Shown: positions 16,821 to 25,730, counted from the first letter of the stretch. The stretch is DNA of 41,740 nt from a bacterium UBP6_UBA1196 (GCA_002310035.1 DBYC01000014.1:1-41740); one strand, 5' to 3'. Translations and numbers: made by a program. The notes: a model not told the origin generated them from the letters alone.

Positions 16821-17426
16821 CTAAAGTTTTTTCACAAAACAGCCGTTCAGACTGACGAAACCCATCTTTGAAAGATACTGTCCGTGGATCTCCGAAGCCT
16901 TTTCCACGAGAAGCTCCTCTACATTCTGGCCGGCAAGATATTTGTAAAGATATTTCCCGACAGAACAATCACGATAAACCGGGGTCGTATAATCGATTTT
17001 CACATTTATCACATGACCGGAATCCATCGTCCCGAGCAGCACGCCGACCGCGTCAGTACCGTGGCATACAAGGTAAGCACAGTTGTAAAACGCGTTTTTG
17101 TCGGCTTCCGGAAAGTATTTTTTTATATCGTTTTCATACAAATCGAGGAAATAACGGATCAGCGTGTTCGTAGCCTGAAGTTTTATCACGGAATATTCCT
17201 TTTTCCCTTTGAACAGTCTGATCAGGTTGTATATGTTGATCAGCGCAAGAGAAAAATTCATCGCCGCCGTAGGATAAGAATGTATCGCCATAGCGTAACC
17301 TGTGAAAATCAGGCTTCCGATGCAGTTTATAGTGCGCAGCTTCACGACAGATGTCATAAGCATCGAGACAAGAACCAGCGCAGAACCGATATAACCTATC
17401 GCCTCTATTATTACCGTACTCTCCAT
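16821..17426 (-). CDS. YgjV-like membrane protein with C-terminal GNAT-like domain
   Basis: A 201-aa protein. Residues 3-75 form about three transmembrane helices (IIEAIGYIGSALVLVSMLM, then INCIGSLIFTGYAMAI, then AMNFSLALINIYNLIRL) typical of the YgjV family. The second half is soluble and resembles an N-acetyltransferase fold: VCHGTDAVGVLLGT, then VNVKIDYTTPVYRD, SVGKYLYKYL and YLSKMGFV near the end. The acyl donor and acceptor are unknown. The ATG at 17426 has GGAG 7 nt upstream, so the 16-codon N-terminal extension is rejected. It is the first gene of the leftward operon ending at 7972. Confidence 0.72.
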   Translation of the reverse strand: MESTVIIEAIGYIGSALVLVSMLMTSVVKLRTINCIGSLIFTGYAMAIHSYPTAAMNFSLALINIYNLIRLFKGKKEYSVIKLQATNTLIRYFLDLYENDIKKYFPEADKNAFYNCAYLVCHGTDAVGVLLGTMDSGHVINVKIDYTTPVYRDCSVGKYLYKYLAGQNVEELLVEKASEIHGQYLSKMGFVSLNGCFVKKL

Positions 17427-17460
17427 GATCGACTCCGTGTCCAATCTAAAAAACCCGCAT

Positions 17461-17488
17461 ATTTTAAAAATCACCCGGCGAAAGGCAA
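17461..17488 (-). promoter_or_regulatory. Predicted promoter of the leftward repair/kinase operon
   Basis: On the minus strand, TTGCCT (17488-17483), a 16-bp spacer and TAAAAT (17466-17461), with the YgjV-like start codon at 17426. It would serve the seven genes down to 7972. Confidence 0.5.
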
Positions 17489-17529
17489 ATTTTCCGTTGC
17501 GGCAAATGGTCTCGCAGAGAGCTGCGCGT

Positions 17530-17557
17530 TTGACTTGAACTGAATAAAAATTAAACT
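17530..17557 (+). promoter_or_regulatory. Predicted promoter of the Asp/Ser-rich lipoprotein gene
   Basis: TTGACT (17530-17535), a 16-bp spacer and TAAACT (17552-17557). The first ten bases TTGACTTGAA are identical to those of the promoter at 3013. GGAGGG and the ATG at 17598 follow. Confidence 0.5.
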
Positions 17558-17597
17558 GAATTCGTCCTTTTTCGCGATTTTGTTATCGGAGGGAAAT

Positions 17598-19679
17598 ATG
17601 CCAACCTTTTTTAAGTGGTTTTTAGTTGTTTTAGCGATTTTCTTCTTTGCTTGTTCTTCATCAAAATCGGAAAACGATTCTGATAATGTTCCAGATTCCG
17701 ATTCTGATGACATTGAGATCGTTGATGAAGATTCTGACTTGGAAGATTCGGAAATCATTGATGATTCTGATGAAAAAACAGATCAAGATTCAGATTCCGA
17801 CACACCCGAAACAGTGGAATGTCTCGATTTGCGTTACAACGAAAACACTATCAAAACACCTTTTCCGTTTAAAGATGCAAACGGCAGGCCCACTTTCTGT
17901 CGCCCTGGCTGTGACACTCCGACGGAAAACGACCCGCAGTGTGTCCGCAATATCTGGGATTGGGACAACTGGGAAGAGTATCAGGACTATTTGAAAGCAC
18001 AGGAAAAAGATCCTAACCAGCAGGAAGAGCGGGAATGTTACCCGTGGCCTTGCAAATTGCCTGATATGAAAGCAAACTCAACTCTTGAAACATTTGTCAG
18101 CAAATGTGACAGATTGCTCACAGTAAATAATTTTTCTGCAAGCAGGGGAACAATATGGTCGCATGGAATGTCAGATGGGGTTGCCGGAATGGATTTCCTT
18201 CACAGCGGCAGAGTTGTAGAATATGATCCTGAAAAAGATGAATACATAACTTTGGGACAGGATCGAAAACTAGCATTTAATGAAGGTCGTTATGTTGTGG
18301 AAGTTTATGATCGTTATCCAGGCAAGAATCCAGACAACTATAAGATTTTTGCTATTTCGATTTTACGGACAGAAAAAGGATACTTTTATGAGTTTATTCG
18401 AAATGAGTATGGTGAAAAAGAAGAATTTTCCTATCCTCCATTGTCTGGCAAAAATTGGGTTCTTCTTAGATTGAAAGGAACAAAAACAATCTACGCATCT
18501 TCCCAAGACTGGAATTGGCATGAGCTCGGTGGGATAGAGAATTATGCGGGAGAAGGCAATATTGTCGGAGATCATTTGACTTTTATCACGAATAACCGTG
18601 AGCTTTATTACTGTGATCTGCGGAAATATCCAAAGCACATTGACGAATGTTTCAAGCTCAACCGCAAAGATGAATCGGGCAATGAAGAACTCGGTCACAG
18701 CCCGAGGATTGATTTGGAAAACGAATATCGGGTAGTTTACAATATCTACGGAAAACAGACTTTTGTTGAAGTTGATCTGAAAAATTTGAATAATCCAACA
18801 TATAAAGAATATGCCATAGAAAAAAAACATGAAAACGGTTGGGACTGGGAAATTGACATGCTTCAAGGGAACAGAATTTCTTATTCCGAAGCTTTTGGTG
18901 ATCTTGATTTTATCGGATGTTTTTATCGTTTTGACAAAGAAAAGATATATTGTCCTGTGGAAAAAACTTTTTCAACAGACGGAAGAGATTTAATGGGGTA
19001 TAATGCTTTTTGGGGCAAGTGGCATTTGTGGAAAATAATAAACACCCCTGTCGCAATCATGCGTGATTGGGAATGTTATTGTAAAGAAACCAGCGTATGC
19101 CCGTTGGAACCTGCAACAGAGGAAGAACTGAACCGCAAACCACCGCTTGCACCGCTGGCATCAAAAACAACTGCCGAAATTCTGGCAAAAATCGAGCAGG
19201 AAAAGATTCTACCGAAATTTGACGGAAACGAAGTCCATTTCTGCACCATCACGGAGCGCGAACTCGGACAATTCGGAAATAACGGCTATTGCCCCACAGC
19301 CGCGCAGATGAACAGATATCTGAAGCATCCGGATAAAAGCGATCCGCAGCTTAAAGATCTGATCCTTGCTTCCAAAAGACAGTGGAAAACTGAAAAATCT
19401 TTTGATGATCTTGTCAAAAATCACAAAAAGATCTGGAACCAATTCCATAGTTGTGACATTCACAAGGATTTCACCTGCGAATACGACGAGGAAAGATCGA
19501 CCTTTGACAGCGACAGCGTGATGTTTGGAACAGTGATCGATCACGGAAGAGCGCGTGACGGCATATTTTTCAGAGACAAATTCTACGAAGCAGACGGAAA
19601 TTTTGTCAAAATTATCAAAGAGTTGAGAAAAAAGTTCGGCGCAAGTTTAAGAGGAATGCCGAGGATCGAGGTGAAGTAA
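17598..19679 (+). CDS. Large lipoprotein with Asp/Ser-rich linker, function unknown
   Basis: A 693-aa protein exported as a lipoprotein: hydrophobic signal ending in FFFACSSS (Cys19). A low-complexity linker of Asp, Ser and Glu follows (about residues 25-75), as in many surface lipoproteins of uncultivated 'deltaproteobacterial' anaerobes. The body is Trp-, Tyr- and Cys-rich with several Cys pairs (CRPGCDTP, CYPWPCKLP, CYCKETSVCPL), so disulfides are likely. No known domain is recognised. Codons in 18.2-19.0 kb are more AT-rich than the flanks. The start at 17598 is chosen because GGAGGGAAAT directly precedes it; an upstream TTG adds six codons. Probably surface-exposed; no enzymatic role can be claimed. 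Confidence 0.82.
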   Translation: MPTFFKWFLVVLAIFFFACSSSKSENDSDNVPDSDSDDIEIVDEDSDLEDSEIIDDSDEKTDQDSDSDTPETVECLDLRYNENTIKTPFPFKDANGRPTFCRPGCDTPTENDPQCVRNIWDWDNWEEYQDYLKAQEKDPNQQEERECYPWPCKLPDMKANSTLETFVSKCDRLLTVNNFSASRGTIWSHGMSDGVAGMDFLHSGRVVEYDPEKDEYITLGQDRKLAFNEGRYVVEVYDRYPGKNPDNYKIFAISILRTEKGYFYEFIRNEYGEKEEFSYPPLSGKNWVLLRLKGTKTIYASSQDWNWHELGGIENYAGEGNIVGDHLTFITNNRELYYCDLRKYPKHIDECFKLNRKDESGNEELGHSPRIDLENEYRVVYNIYGKQTFVEVDLKNLNNPTYKEYAIEKKHENGWDWEIDMLQGNRISYSEAFGDLDFIGCFYRFDKEKIYCPVEKTFSTDGRDLMGYNAFWGKWHLWKIINTPVAIMRDWECYCKETSVCPLEPATEEELNRKPPLAPLASKTTAEILAKIEQEKILPKFDGNEVHFCTITERELGQFGNNGYCPTAAQMNRYLKHPDKSDPQLKDLILASKRQWKTEKSFDDLVKNHKKIWNQFHSCDIHKDFTCEYDEERSTFDSDSVMFGTVIDHGRARDGIFFRDKFYEADGNFVKIIKELRKKFGASLRGMPRIEVK

Positions 19680-19769
19680 GTTTTCAGCGGAACATTGCAT
19701 AAATCGGCAATAAATGTTAATGATACGGAAGAAGACGGTTGGTTTTAAAATACCGGCAACGAGGACAAC

Positions 19770-21014
19770 ATGAGAAATTTTGAAAATTTAAAAATCGCTG
19801 TCGCGGGAACAGGTTATGTCGGACTGTCGATGTCGGTTCTTTTGTCTCAGCATCACGAGGTCACGGCAGTTGACATCATCCCTGAAAAAGCGGCGCTTCT
19901 GAACGAAAGGAAATCACCTGTTCAGGATGTTGACATTGAAAACTATCTTGCGACAAAAGATCTGCAGCTCTCGGCGACGACCGACGGCAAAAAGGCGTAT
20001 GCTGGTGCCGATTTTGTCATTATCGCCGCACCGACGAACTACGATCCGCAAAAAAATTTCTTTGACACGAGTGCCGTTGAATCGGTGATAGATCTTGTGA
20101 CAAAAGTCAATCCTGATGCCGCGATCATTATAAAATCGACTGTTCCTGTAGGTTTTACAAGACATATCCGTGAAAAAACAGGAAACAGAAACATTCTTTT
20201 CAGCCCGGAATTCCTGCGCGAGTCGAAAGCTCTTTACGACAACCTTTATCCGAGCAGGATCATCGTCGGTTGCGACAATGAAACCCGCGAAAAAGCGGAA
20301 GTCTTCGCCAAACTTCTTCAGGAAGGGGCATTGAAAGATGAAATCCCGACTCTTTTCATGGATTTCACCGAAGCAGAAGCTGTCAAACTTTTCGCAAACA
20401 CCTATCTCGCCCTGCGTGTAAGCTACTTCAACGAACTTGATACCTACGCCGAAATGAAAGGACTGAACACGGCAAACATAATCAAAGGGGTATGCCTCGA
20501 TCCGAGGATCGGCGACCACTACAACAATCCGTCGTTCGGCTACGGCGGCTACTGCCTTCCGAAAGACACGAAACAGCTGCTCGCAAACTACGCAGACGTA
20601 CCTGAAAACCTGATCCAGGCGATCGTCGAAAGCAACCGGACAAGAAAAGATTTCATAGCCGACCGAATTCTCGAGCGCGCCGGATATTACACCGGAAGCA
20701 GCGATTGGAATGCCGATCGTGAAAAATCGGTAACCGTGGGAGTTTACCGCCTCACAATGAAAAGCAACAGCGACAACTTCAGGGCGTCGGCGATCCAGGG
20801 GATCATGAAGCGGATCAAGGCAAAAGGAGTTTCAGTAATAATCTACGAACCGAGCCTTGACGACGGAACGACATTTTTCAATTCGCTTGTCGTCAACAAT
20901 ATCGAAAAATTCAAAACTATGAGCAATGTGATAATCGCAAACCGTTTTGATGCAGATATTCTTGGCGATGTCGTGGAAAAAGTTTACACCCGCGATTTTT
21001 TCAGACGCGACTGA
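19770..21014 (+). CDS. ugd: UDP-glucose 6-dehydrogenase
   Basis: A 414-aa nucleotide-sugar dehydrogenase: Rossmann motif AVAGTGYVGLSMSVLL near residues 10-25, IIAAPTNYD near 84-92, IIKSTVPVGFT near 116-126, FSPEFLRESKAL, and the catalytic-Cys loop FGYGGYCLPKDTK near 253-265. It oxidises UDP-glucose to UDP-glucuronate with two NAD. The length is in the range of the short Ugd form (~390-415 aa). A GAGG ribosome site precedes the ATG. It lies 90 bp after the lipoprotein gene and converges with rfbB, only 8 bp apart and with no visible terminator. The product can feed the UXS enzyme at 7972 and the polysaccharide locus. Confidence 0.9.
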   Translation: MRNFENLKIAVAGTGYVGLSMSVLLSQHHEVTAVDIIPEKAALLNERKSPVQDVDIENYLATKDLQLSATTDGKKAYAGADFVIIAAPTNYDPQKNFFDTSAVESVIDLVTKVNPDAAIIIKSTVPVGFTRHIREKTGNRNILFSPEFLRESKALYDNLYPSRIIVGCDNETREKAEVFAKLLQEGALKDEIPTLFMDFTEAEAVKLFANTYLALRVSYFNELDTYAEMKGLNTANIIKGVCLDPRIGDHYNNPSFGYGGYCLPKDTKQLLANYADVPENLIQAIVESNRTRKDFIADRILERAGYYTGSSDWNADREKSVTVGVYRLTMKSNSDNFRASAIQGIMKRIKAKGVSVIIYEPSLDDGTTFFNSLVVNNIEKFKTMSNVIIANRFDADILGDVVEKVYTRDFFRRD

Positions 21015-21022
21015 ATCCGGCA

Positions 21023-22057
21023 CTAAATATCGGACGAACCTCTGTCAGCATACATTTTTTTGTAGTAGTTCTGGTATTCGCCGCTGATGATCTCTTCCCA
21101 CCATCCGCGGTTGTCAAGATACCATTTTATAGTTTTTTTGATTCCGTCGGCGAATTTAGTTTCGGGCAGCCAACCGAGTTCGTTGTGGATCTTCGTCGGG
21201 TCGATCGCGTAGCGCATATCGTGGCCGAGTCTGTCTTTGACATGTGTTATCAGGCTTTCGGGCTTGCCGAGCTCTTTGCAGATGAGTTTAACGATATCGA
21301 TATTTTTCATTTCGTTGTGGCCGCCGATATTGTAGATCTCGCCGACTCTGCCTTTGTGGATGACGAGATCGATCGCCTTGCAGTGGTCTTCGACATAGAG
21401 CCAGTCTCGGACATTAAGCCCTTCGCCGTAAACGGGAAGCGGCTTGTCGTTCAGGCAGTTGGCTATCATCAGAGGGATCAGCTTTTCAGGAAAGTGGTAA
21501 GGTCCGTAGTTGTTCGAGCAGCGTGAGATCGTTGCCGGAAGCCCGAAAGTACGGTGATAAGCCATGACCAGAAGGTCTGCCCCCGCTTTTGAACTTGAAT
21601 ACGGGCTGCTCGTGTGGATCGGAGTTTCCTCTGTGAAGAAAAGGTCCGGCCTGTCAAGCGGCAGGTCGCCGTAAACCTCATCTGTCGAAACCTGATGATA
21701 TCTTTTTATCCCGTATTTCCTGCAGGCATCCATGAGAACGCTTGTTCCGATGATATTTGTCTGCAAAAATACTGAAGGGTCCTCAATGCTTCGATCAACA
21801 TGGCTTTCCGCGGCAAAGTTGACGACGATGTCAGGTTTTTCCTCTTCAAAAAGTTTGTAAACACCCGCTCTGTCGCAGATATCAAGTTTCACGAAGCGGA
21901 AATTCGGCTTGTCCATGACACTTTTCAAAGTGCTCAGATTTCCCGCGTAAGTCAGCTTGTCGAGACAAATTATTCTGTAATCAGGATGTGCTTCAAGCAT
22001 GTGGAAAATGAAGTTAGAGCCGATAAATCCCGCGCCGCCTGTAACGATGATGTTCAT
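21023..22057 (-). CDS. rfbB: dTDP-glucose 4,6-dehydratase
   Basis: A 344-aa extended SDR enzyme: TGGAGFIGSNF at residues 6-16, FAAESHVDRSI near 82-92, STDEVYGD near 124-131 and the Tyr-x3-Lys in YSSSKAGAD near 158-166, then ISRCSNNYGPYHFPEKLIP. It converts dTDP-glucose to dTDP-4-keto-6-deoxyglucose. The start overlaps the rfbA stop by one base. The next rhamnose enzymes, rfbC and rfbD, are absent, so the keto-sugar is more likely passed to the DegT aminotransferase encoded at 22929. It is the last gene of the polysaccharide operon. Confidence 0.94.
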   Translation of the reverse strand: MNIIVTGGAGFIGSNFIFHMLEAHPDYRIICLDKLTYAGNLSTLKSVMDKPNFRFVKLDICDRAGVYKLFEEEKPDIVVNFAAESHVDRSIEDPSVFLQTNIIGTSVLMDACRKYGIKRYHQVSTDEVYGDLPLDRPDLFFTEETPIHTSSPYSSSKAGADLLVMAYHRTFGLPATISRCSNNYGPYHFPEKLIPLMIANCLNDKPLPVYGEGLNVRDWLYVEDHCKAIDLVIHKGRVGEIYNIGGHNEMKNIDIVKLICKELGKPESLITHVKDRLGHDMRYAIDPTKIHNELGWLPETKFADGIKKTIKWYLDNRGWWEEIISGEYQNYYKKMYADRGSSDI

Positions 22058-22926
22058 TATTTTTCCCCCGCGATCGAAAGCAGATACTGGCCGTAGTCGG
22101 TCATTCTGAGTTCATTTCCTATTTCTTTAAGCTGCTCTGTCGTTATGAATCCGCGCCGCCATGCGATCTCTTCAATGCAGGAAACATAAAATCCCTGTCT
22201 GTCCTGCACAGCTTCGACAAATTCCGCAGCCTTCAGCATATTTGCGGGCGTTCCGGTGTCGAGCCATGCCATGCCGCGTCCGAGCAGGGTGACGTTGAGT
22301 TCGCCGCTTTCAAGGTATGCATTGTTGACTGCTGTGATTTCTATTTCGCCTCGTGCCGAAGGTTTCACGTTTTTCGCGATCTCAACAACACGGTTGTCAT
22401 AGAAATAGAGCCCCGGAACAGCGTAGTTGCTCTTCGGATTTTCAGGTTTTTCCTCGATAGATATGACCTTGCGGTCTTTGTCGAATTCGACCACGCCGAA
22501 CGAGCGCGCATCCTTCACCGGATAACCGAATATCGTCGCTCCGACCTTGTTTTCCATCGCTTTTCTGAGCATTCTTGTCATATCCTGGCCGTAAAAAACA
22601 TTGTCGCCAAGGATCAGGCAGACGCTGTCGTCCCCGATAAAATCCTCGCCAAGAATAAAGGCGTCGGCAAGCCCTCTCGGCGTTTCCTGCACTTTGTAGG
22701 CGAATCTCATCCCCAGTTTTTCACCACTTCCAAGCAGATTTTCGTAAAGCGGAGTGTCCTCAGGTGTCGAAATGATCAGCACTTCGCGGATCCCGGCAAG
22801 CATAAGTATTGAAAGCGGATAGTAGATCAGCGGCTTGTCGTAGATAGGCAGAAGCTGCTTCGAAACAGCCTTTGTCATCGGATAAAGCCTCGTTCCTTTG
22901 CCGCCGGCAAGAATGATTCCTTTCAT
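22057..22926 (-). CDS. rfbA: Glucose-1-phosphate thymidylyltransferase
   Basis: A 289-aa nucleotidyltransferase with the signature GGKGTRLYPMTKAVSKQLLP near residues 8-27, LILGDNVFYG near 104-113, and GRGMAWLDTGTP near 216-227. It makes dTDP-glucose from dTTP and glucose 1-phosphate, the first step for dTDP-deoxysugars. The ATG at 22926 is preferred because AGGAG lies 7 nt upstream. It is followed directly by rfbB and preceded by the aminotransferase gene, whose stop lies 2 bp away. Confidence 0.94.
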   Translation of the reverse strand: MKGIILAGGKGTRLYPMTKAVSKQLLPIYDKPLIYYPLSILMLAGIREVLIISTPEDTPLYENLLGSGEKLGMRFAYKVQETPRGLADAFILGEDFIGDDSVCLILGDNVFYGQDMTRMLRKAMENKVGATIFGYPVKDARSFGVVEFDKDRKVISIEEKPENPKSNYAVPGLYFYDNRVVEIAKNVKPSARGEIEITAVNNAYLESGELNVTLLGRGMAWLDTGTPANMLKAAEFVEAVQDRQGFYVSCIEEIAWRRGFITTEQLKEIGNELRMTDYGQYLLSIAGEK

Positions 22927-22928
22927 TT

Positions 22929-24035
22929 TTATCTCCTTTCCCAAATTATTCCGCAGATCCTGTCAACATCTTCCAAAGTAAGGTCGGCATAAAGCGGTAG
23001 AGTCAGCACTCTGTCAGCAAAGTACGCTGCGACCGGCGTTTTTTCCGCGCCTGAACTCTGAAGATTTTTGTAACAGTCGAATGTATTTGTGAGCGGATAG
23101 AAGTATTTTCTCGCGATGATTCCGTTTTCGGCAAGTTTTGCAAAAACTTCATCTCTTGAAGCCGCGAAACCGTCAAAAACAACGGGGAAATATGCGTAAT
23201 TCGGAGTTACGTCACTATCAGGTTTGCATAGTTTTATCCCTTTCACTCCGTCAAGGTGACTGAAATAACGCTCTACCACAGCTTTCCGTTTTGCGATTTC
23301 CACATCAAGATGGCGCAGGTTGCAAATTCCCATCGCCGCCTGAAATTCGCTCATTTTCGCGTTCCCGCCGACAAATTCGACACTTTCGGGGCTCGTTATA
23401 CCGAAATTTTTCATGCTGTTGAGTTTGTCGACAAGCGGATCGTCCGAAAAACAGACTGCGCCGCCCTCGATCGTGTTGAAGACCTTGGTCGCGTGGAAGC
23501 TGAACATCGAAGCATCACCAAAACAAGCCGAGCTAACGCCTTTGTATTTCACCGCAAAAGCGTGAGCCGCGTCGTAAATCACCTTCAAATTGTGCTTTTT
23601 CGCGATATCCGCGATTTTTTCGACATCGCACATATTCCCGTAAACATGAACAGGCACTATCGCAACAGTTTTTTCTGTTATCAAAGCCTCGATCTTGCTT
23701 GCATCCATCGTGTAATTTTCAGGATCAACGTCACAGAAAACAGGAGTCAGACCGTTCCTCACGATCGCGTGAGTCGTCGAAGCGAACGTGAAAGGAGTCG
23801 TAATGACCTCAGCACCTTTCGGGAATTCAAAAGCCGCAATTATGTTTTCAAGTGCCAGATGTCCGTTTGTAAAAAGCGCGACATGCGGAACTCCCAGCAT
23901 CTTTTCAAGCTCCGCCTGGAATTTCTGGTGCTTTGCTCCCGAATTCGTGAGCCAGCGGCTCTCCCAAAGCTCTTTTATTTCCTCGCAATATTCCTCAAAA
24001 TCCGGCATTGAGGAACGGGTAACGTTTATCGTCAT
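22929..24035 (-). CDS. DegT/DnrJ/EryC1/StrS aminotransferase (probable dTDP-4-keto-6-deoxyglucose 4-aminotransferase)
   Basis: A 368-aa PLP enzyme. GHLALENIIAAF lies near residues 58-69, VHVYGNMCDV near 138, then YDAAHAFAVKY, and the PLP lysine in SFHATKVFNTIEGGAV near 187-202. The HATK-x-FNT-x-EGGA form is typical of sugar 4-aminotransferases (VioA/WecE-like) rather than of 3-aminotransferases with 'PTKNLGALGDGGA'. With rfbA/rfbB next to it and no 3,4-ketoisomerase gene in view, the likely product is dTDP-4-amino-4,6-dideoxyhexose (Qui4N or Fuc4N). C4 specificity and stereochemistry are inference. Confidence 0.88.
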   Translation of the reverse strand: MTINVTRSSMPDFEEYCEEIKELWESRWLTNSGAKHQKFQAELEKMLGVPHVALFTNGHLALENIIAAFEFPKGAEVITTPFTFASTTHAIVRNGLTPVFCDVDPENYTMDASKIEALITEKTVAIVPVHVYGNMCDVEKIADIAKKHNLKVIYDAAHAFAVKYKGVSSACFGDASMFSFHATKVFNTIEGGAVCFSDDPLVDKLNSMKNFGITSPESVEFVGGNAKMSEFQAAMGICNLRHLDVEIAKRKAVVERYFSHLDGVKGIKLCKPDSDVTPNYAYFPVVFDGFAASRDEVFAKLAENGIIARKYFYPLTNTFDCYKNLQSSGAEKTPVAAYFADRVLTLPLYADLTLEDVDRICGIIWERR

Positions 24036-24065
24036 GGCAGTCTCCGGAAAAGATAAAATATTCGG

Positions 24066-24509
24066 TCATTCAGTTATATTCTTAATCATAAAAAAACTTT
24101 TTTCTGTTTCAGAACAAATTTCGAAACCGTTGTTGTGATAAAATCTTATAGCTCCGGCATTGTCTCTCGCAACTTCAAGCTTAAGTTTTTTCATATTGTT
24201 CTGCTTTGCCGCGTCTATTGTTTTTTCAAGAAGCTGCCTGCCTATTGAAAGTCCGCGGAAATCTTTCTTTACCGCTATCATGGACAAAAAAGCTATGAGA
24301 TTCTCAGTGTCATTTGCGTAAAAAGCCGAAAATCCGGCATAACATCCGTTTTTCCTCACCGCCAGTATCGTTCCGTATTTCAAAAACTTTTCTGCCATAG
24401 TTCGGCGATAATCCGGGCCGACAGAAAGCGAACGCAGACATGAACTCATCTCGTCAAGAAGCAAAACCGCAGAATCAAAGTCCTCTATTTTTATGACGGT
24501 ATATTCCAT
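24066..24509 (-). CDS. GNAT N-acetyltransferase
   Basis: A 147-aa GNAT: strand LIAFLSMIAVKKDFRGLSIGRQLLEK carries the acyl-CoA loop (R-G-L-S-I-G, near residues 92-97). KLKLEVARDNAGAIRFYHNNGFEI gives the typical C-terminal strand and helix with the conserved 'N.gAi.fY...GF' motif. It lies between the sugar aminotransferase and an ATP-grasp gene, so it may acylate the new sugar amine or an amino acid. A ribosomal-protein-type or other general GNAT role cannot be excluded. Confidence 0.87.
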   Translation of the reverse strand: MEYTVIKIEDFDSAVLLLDEMSSCLRSLSVGPDYRRTMAEKFLKYGTILAVRKNGCYAGFSAFYANDTENLIAFLSMIAVKKDFRGLSIGRQLLEKTIDAAKQNNMKKLKLEVARDNAGAIRFYHNNGFEICSETEKSFFMIKNITE

Positions 24510-24524
24510 TAAAAATTCCTTTGA

Positions 24525-25727
24525 TTATTCCAATACGACCTCGATCCATTTTTCCGAATTGTCCATCATGTCAAGCATCTGTTCCATCGAATCAAAACGC
24601 ATTAAAAGACATCCAAGAGTCGTGTTCGCGCCGGTAAAGGATGAAATTTTGTCGCCTGCTTTTTTTATGATGTGGTTTTCGACGATGTGTTTTTTACCTT
24701 CATCAGAAATTAAAATATCCTTTAAAATTCCGTCATCATAGCTGTGGACGGCGTAGTACGACCAAAAGCCGGAAGGGCTGCCGAAGCCGCTGCAGTCTAT
24801 CTGTTCGCCCATTGCCGCTTTGATGGAACACTCGACCAGATCCACGCCTGTCGCGTATTTTATGACATCCGGAATGTAGTTTCCGCCGTCACGCGGAGCA
24901 ACTTCCATGAGATAGACATTGAGATCCCTGTCGATCCGCATGTCAAAGTTGTATGTGCATGTTTTCATTTTGAGCAATGAAAGCAAACGCTGGATCTCGT
25001 TATGAATTTTATTCTGGATTTCTGAAGGCATATTGTAAGGGAAAGAGGCCGAAATCGGAACAAAAGGGTTTATGCACTTCGGATCAAAATGGTCGTTCGC
25101 AAAATATCTGAAAACAAGTTTTCCCTCCACCGACAAGCCGTCTCCCGCGATCTGATAGCCGTATTTTTCGACAAATTCCTCAACGATGATGCGTTTTGCA
25201 CGTGAAAACGACATGGCGTATTCAAGTTTTTCAGCCGCCTCGTCTGCGTTTTCGATTTTTCCGACCCCTTTGCTTCCCGACGAATCGACCGGCTTTACAA
25301 TGACCGGCATTTTGAAAAAACCGTTTTCGATGTCGCTCATCGCAGATTTTATATCAATGTAACCTTGGGCTTTCGGAGTACAGAAACCGTTTTCCGCAAG
25401 AAATTTTCTGAATCTGTCCTTGTTGCAGAGGATCTCGACCGAGTCGTAAGGATTTCCGGGAAGCCCCAGTTTTTCCGCGACATAAGCCGAGGTGGGTGCA
25501 GCTGGATCGGAAGCGTATGCAAGAATTCCGTCGATCTTTTCCTTTTTTGCGACGTCCAGAACAGCCTCCTTGTCGGTCGTACTTACAAGATAGAATCTGT
25601 CCGCGTGATACTGCCCCGGATTATCCGTGAGATAATCGCATAAGACCGTATAACATCCGAGTTTTTTAGCTGTTTCTATCGCAATGACCTGTTGCGCAGA
25701 TCCGCCAAGCAATAAAAGTTTTTTCAT
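24525..25727 (-). CDS. ATP-grasp carboxylate-amine ligase-like protein
   Basis: A 400-aa PurK/carbamoyl-phosphate-synthetase-like ATP-grasp enzyme: Rossmann-like start LLLGGSAQQ (residues 5-12), DPAAPTSAYVAEKLGLPGNP near 74-92, ATP-binding VIVKPVDSSGSKGVG (142-156, Lys145), EEF near 183-185, and metal-binding MEVAPRDGGNY (274-284). This group joins a carboxylate to an amine through an acyl phosphate. In this locus the amine may be an amino sugar and the acid an amino acid or the opine made by the neighbouring dehydrogenase (inference). It lies 15 bp from the GNAT gene after it and 3 bp from the TupA-like gene before it. Confidence 0.85.
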   Translation of the reverse strand: MKKLLLLGGSAQQVIAIETAKKLGCYTVLCDYLTDNPGQYHADRFYLVSTTDKEAVLDVAKKEKIDGILAYASDPAAPTSAYVAEKLGLPGNPYDSVEILCNKDRFRKFLAENGFCTPKAQGYIDIKSAMSDIENGFFKMPVIVKPVDSSGSKGVGKIENADEAAEKLEYAMSFSRAKRIIVEEFVEKYGYQIAGDGLSVEGKLVFRYFANDHFDPKCINPFVPISASFPYNMPSEIQNKIHNEIQRLLSLLKMKTCTYNFDMRIDRDLNVYLMEVAPRDGGNYIPDVIKYATGVDLVECSIKAAMGEQIDCSGFGSPSGFWSYYAVHSYDDGILKDILISDEGKKHIVENHIIKKAGDKISSFTGANTTLGCLLMRFDSMEQMLDMMDNSEKWIEVVLE

Positions 25728-25730
25728 GCG

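Noticed and set aside
20990..21030. A terminator between the converging ugd and rfbB genes
   Set aside because: Only 8 bp separate the stops and no GC-rich hairpin with a T-run is present.
23256..24011. A 251-codon open frame antisense to the aminotransferase
   Set aside because: Shadow frame; no recognisable protein features, and the aminotransferase motifs are unambiguous.
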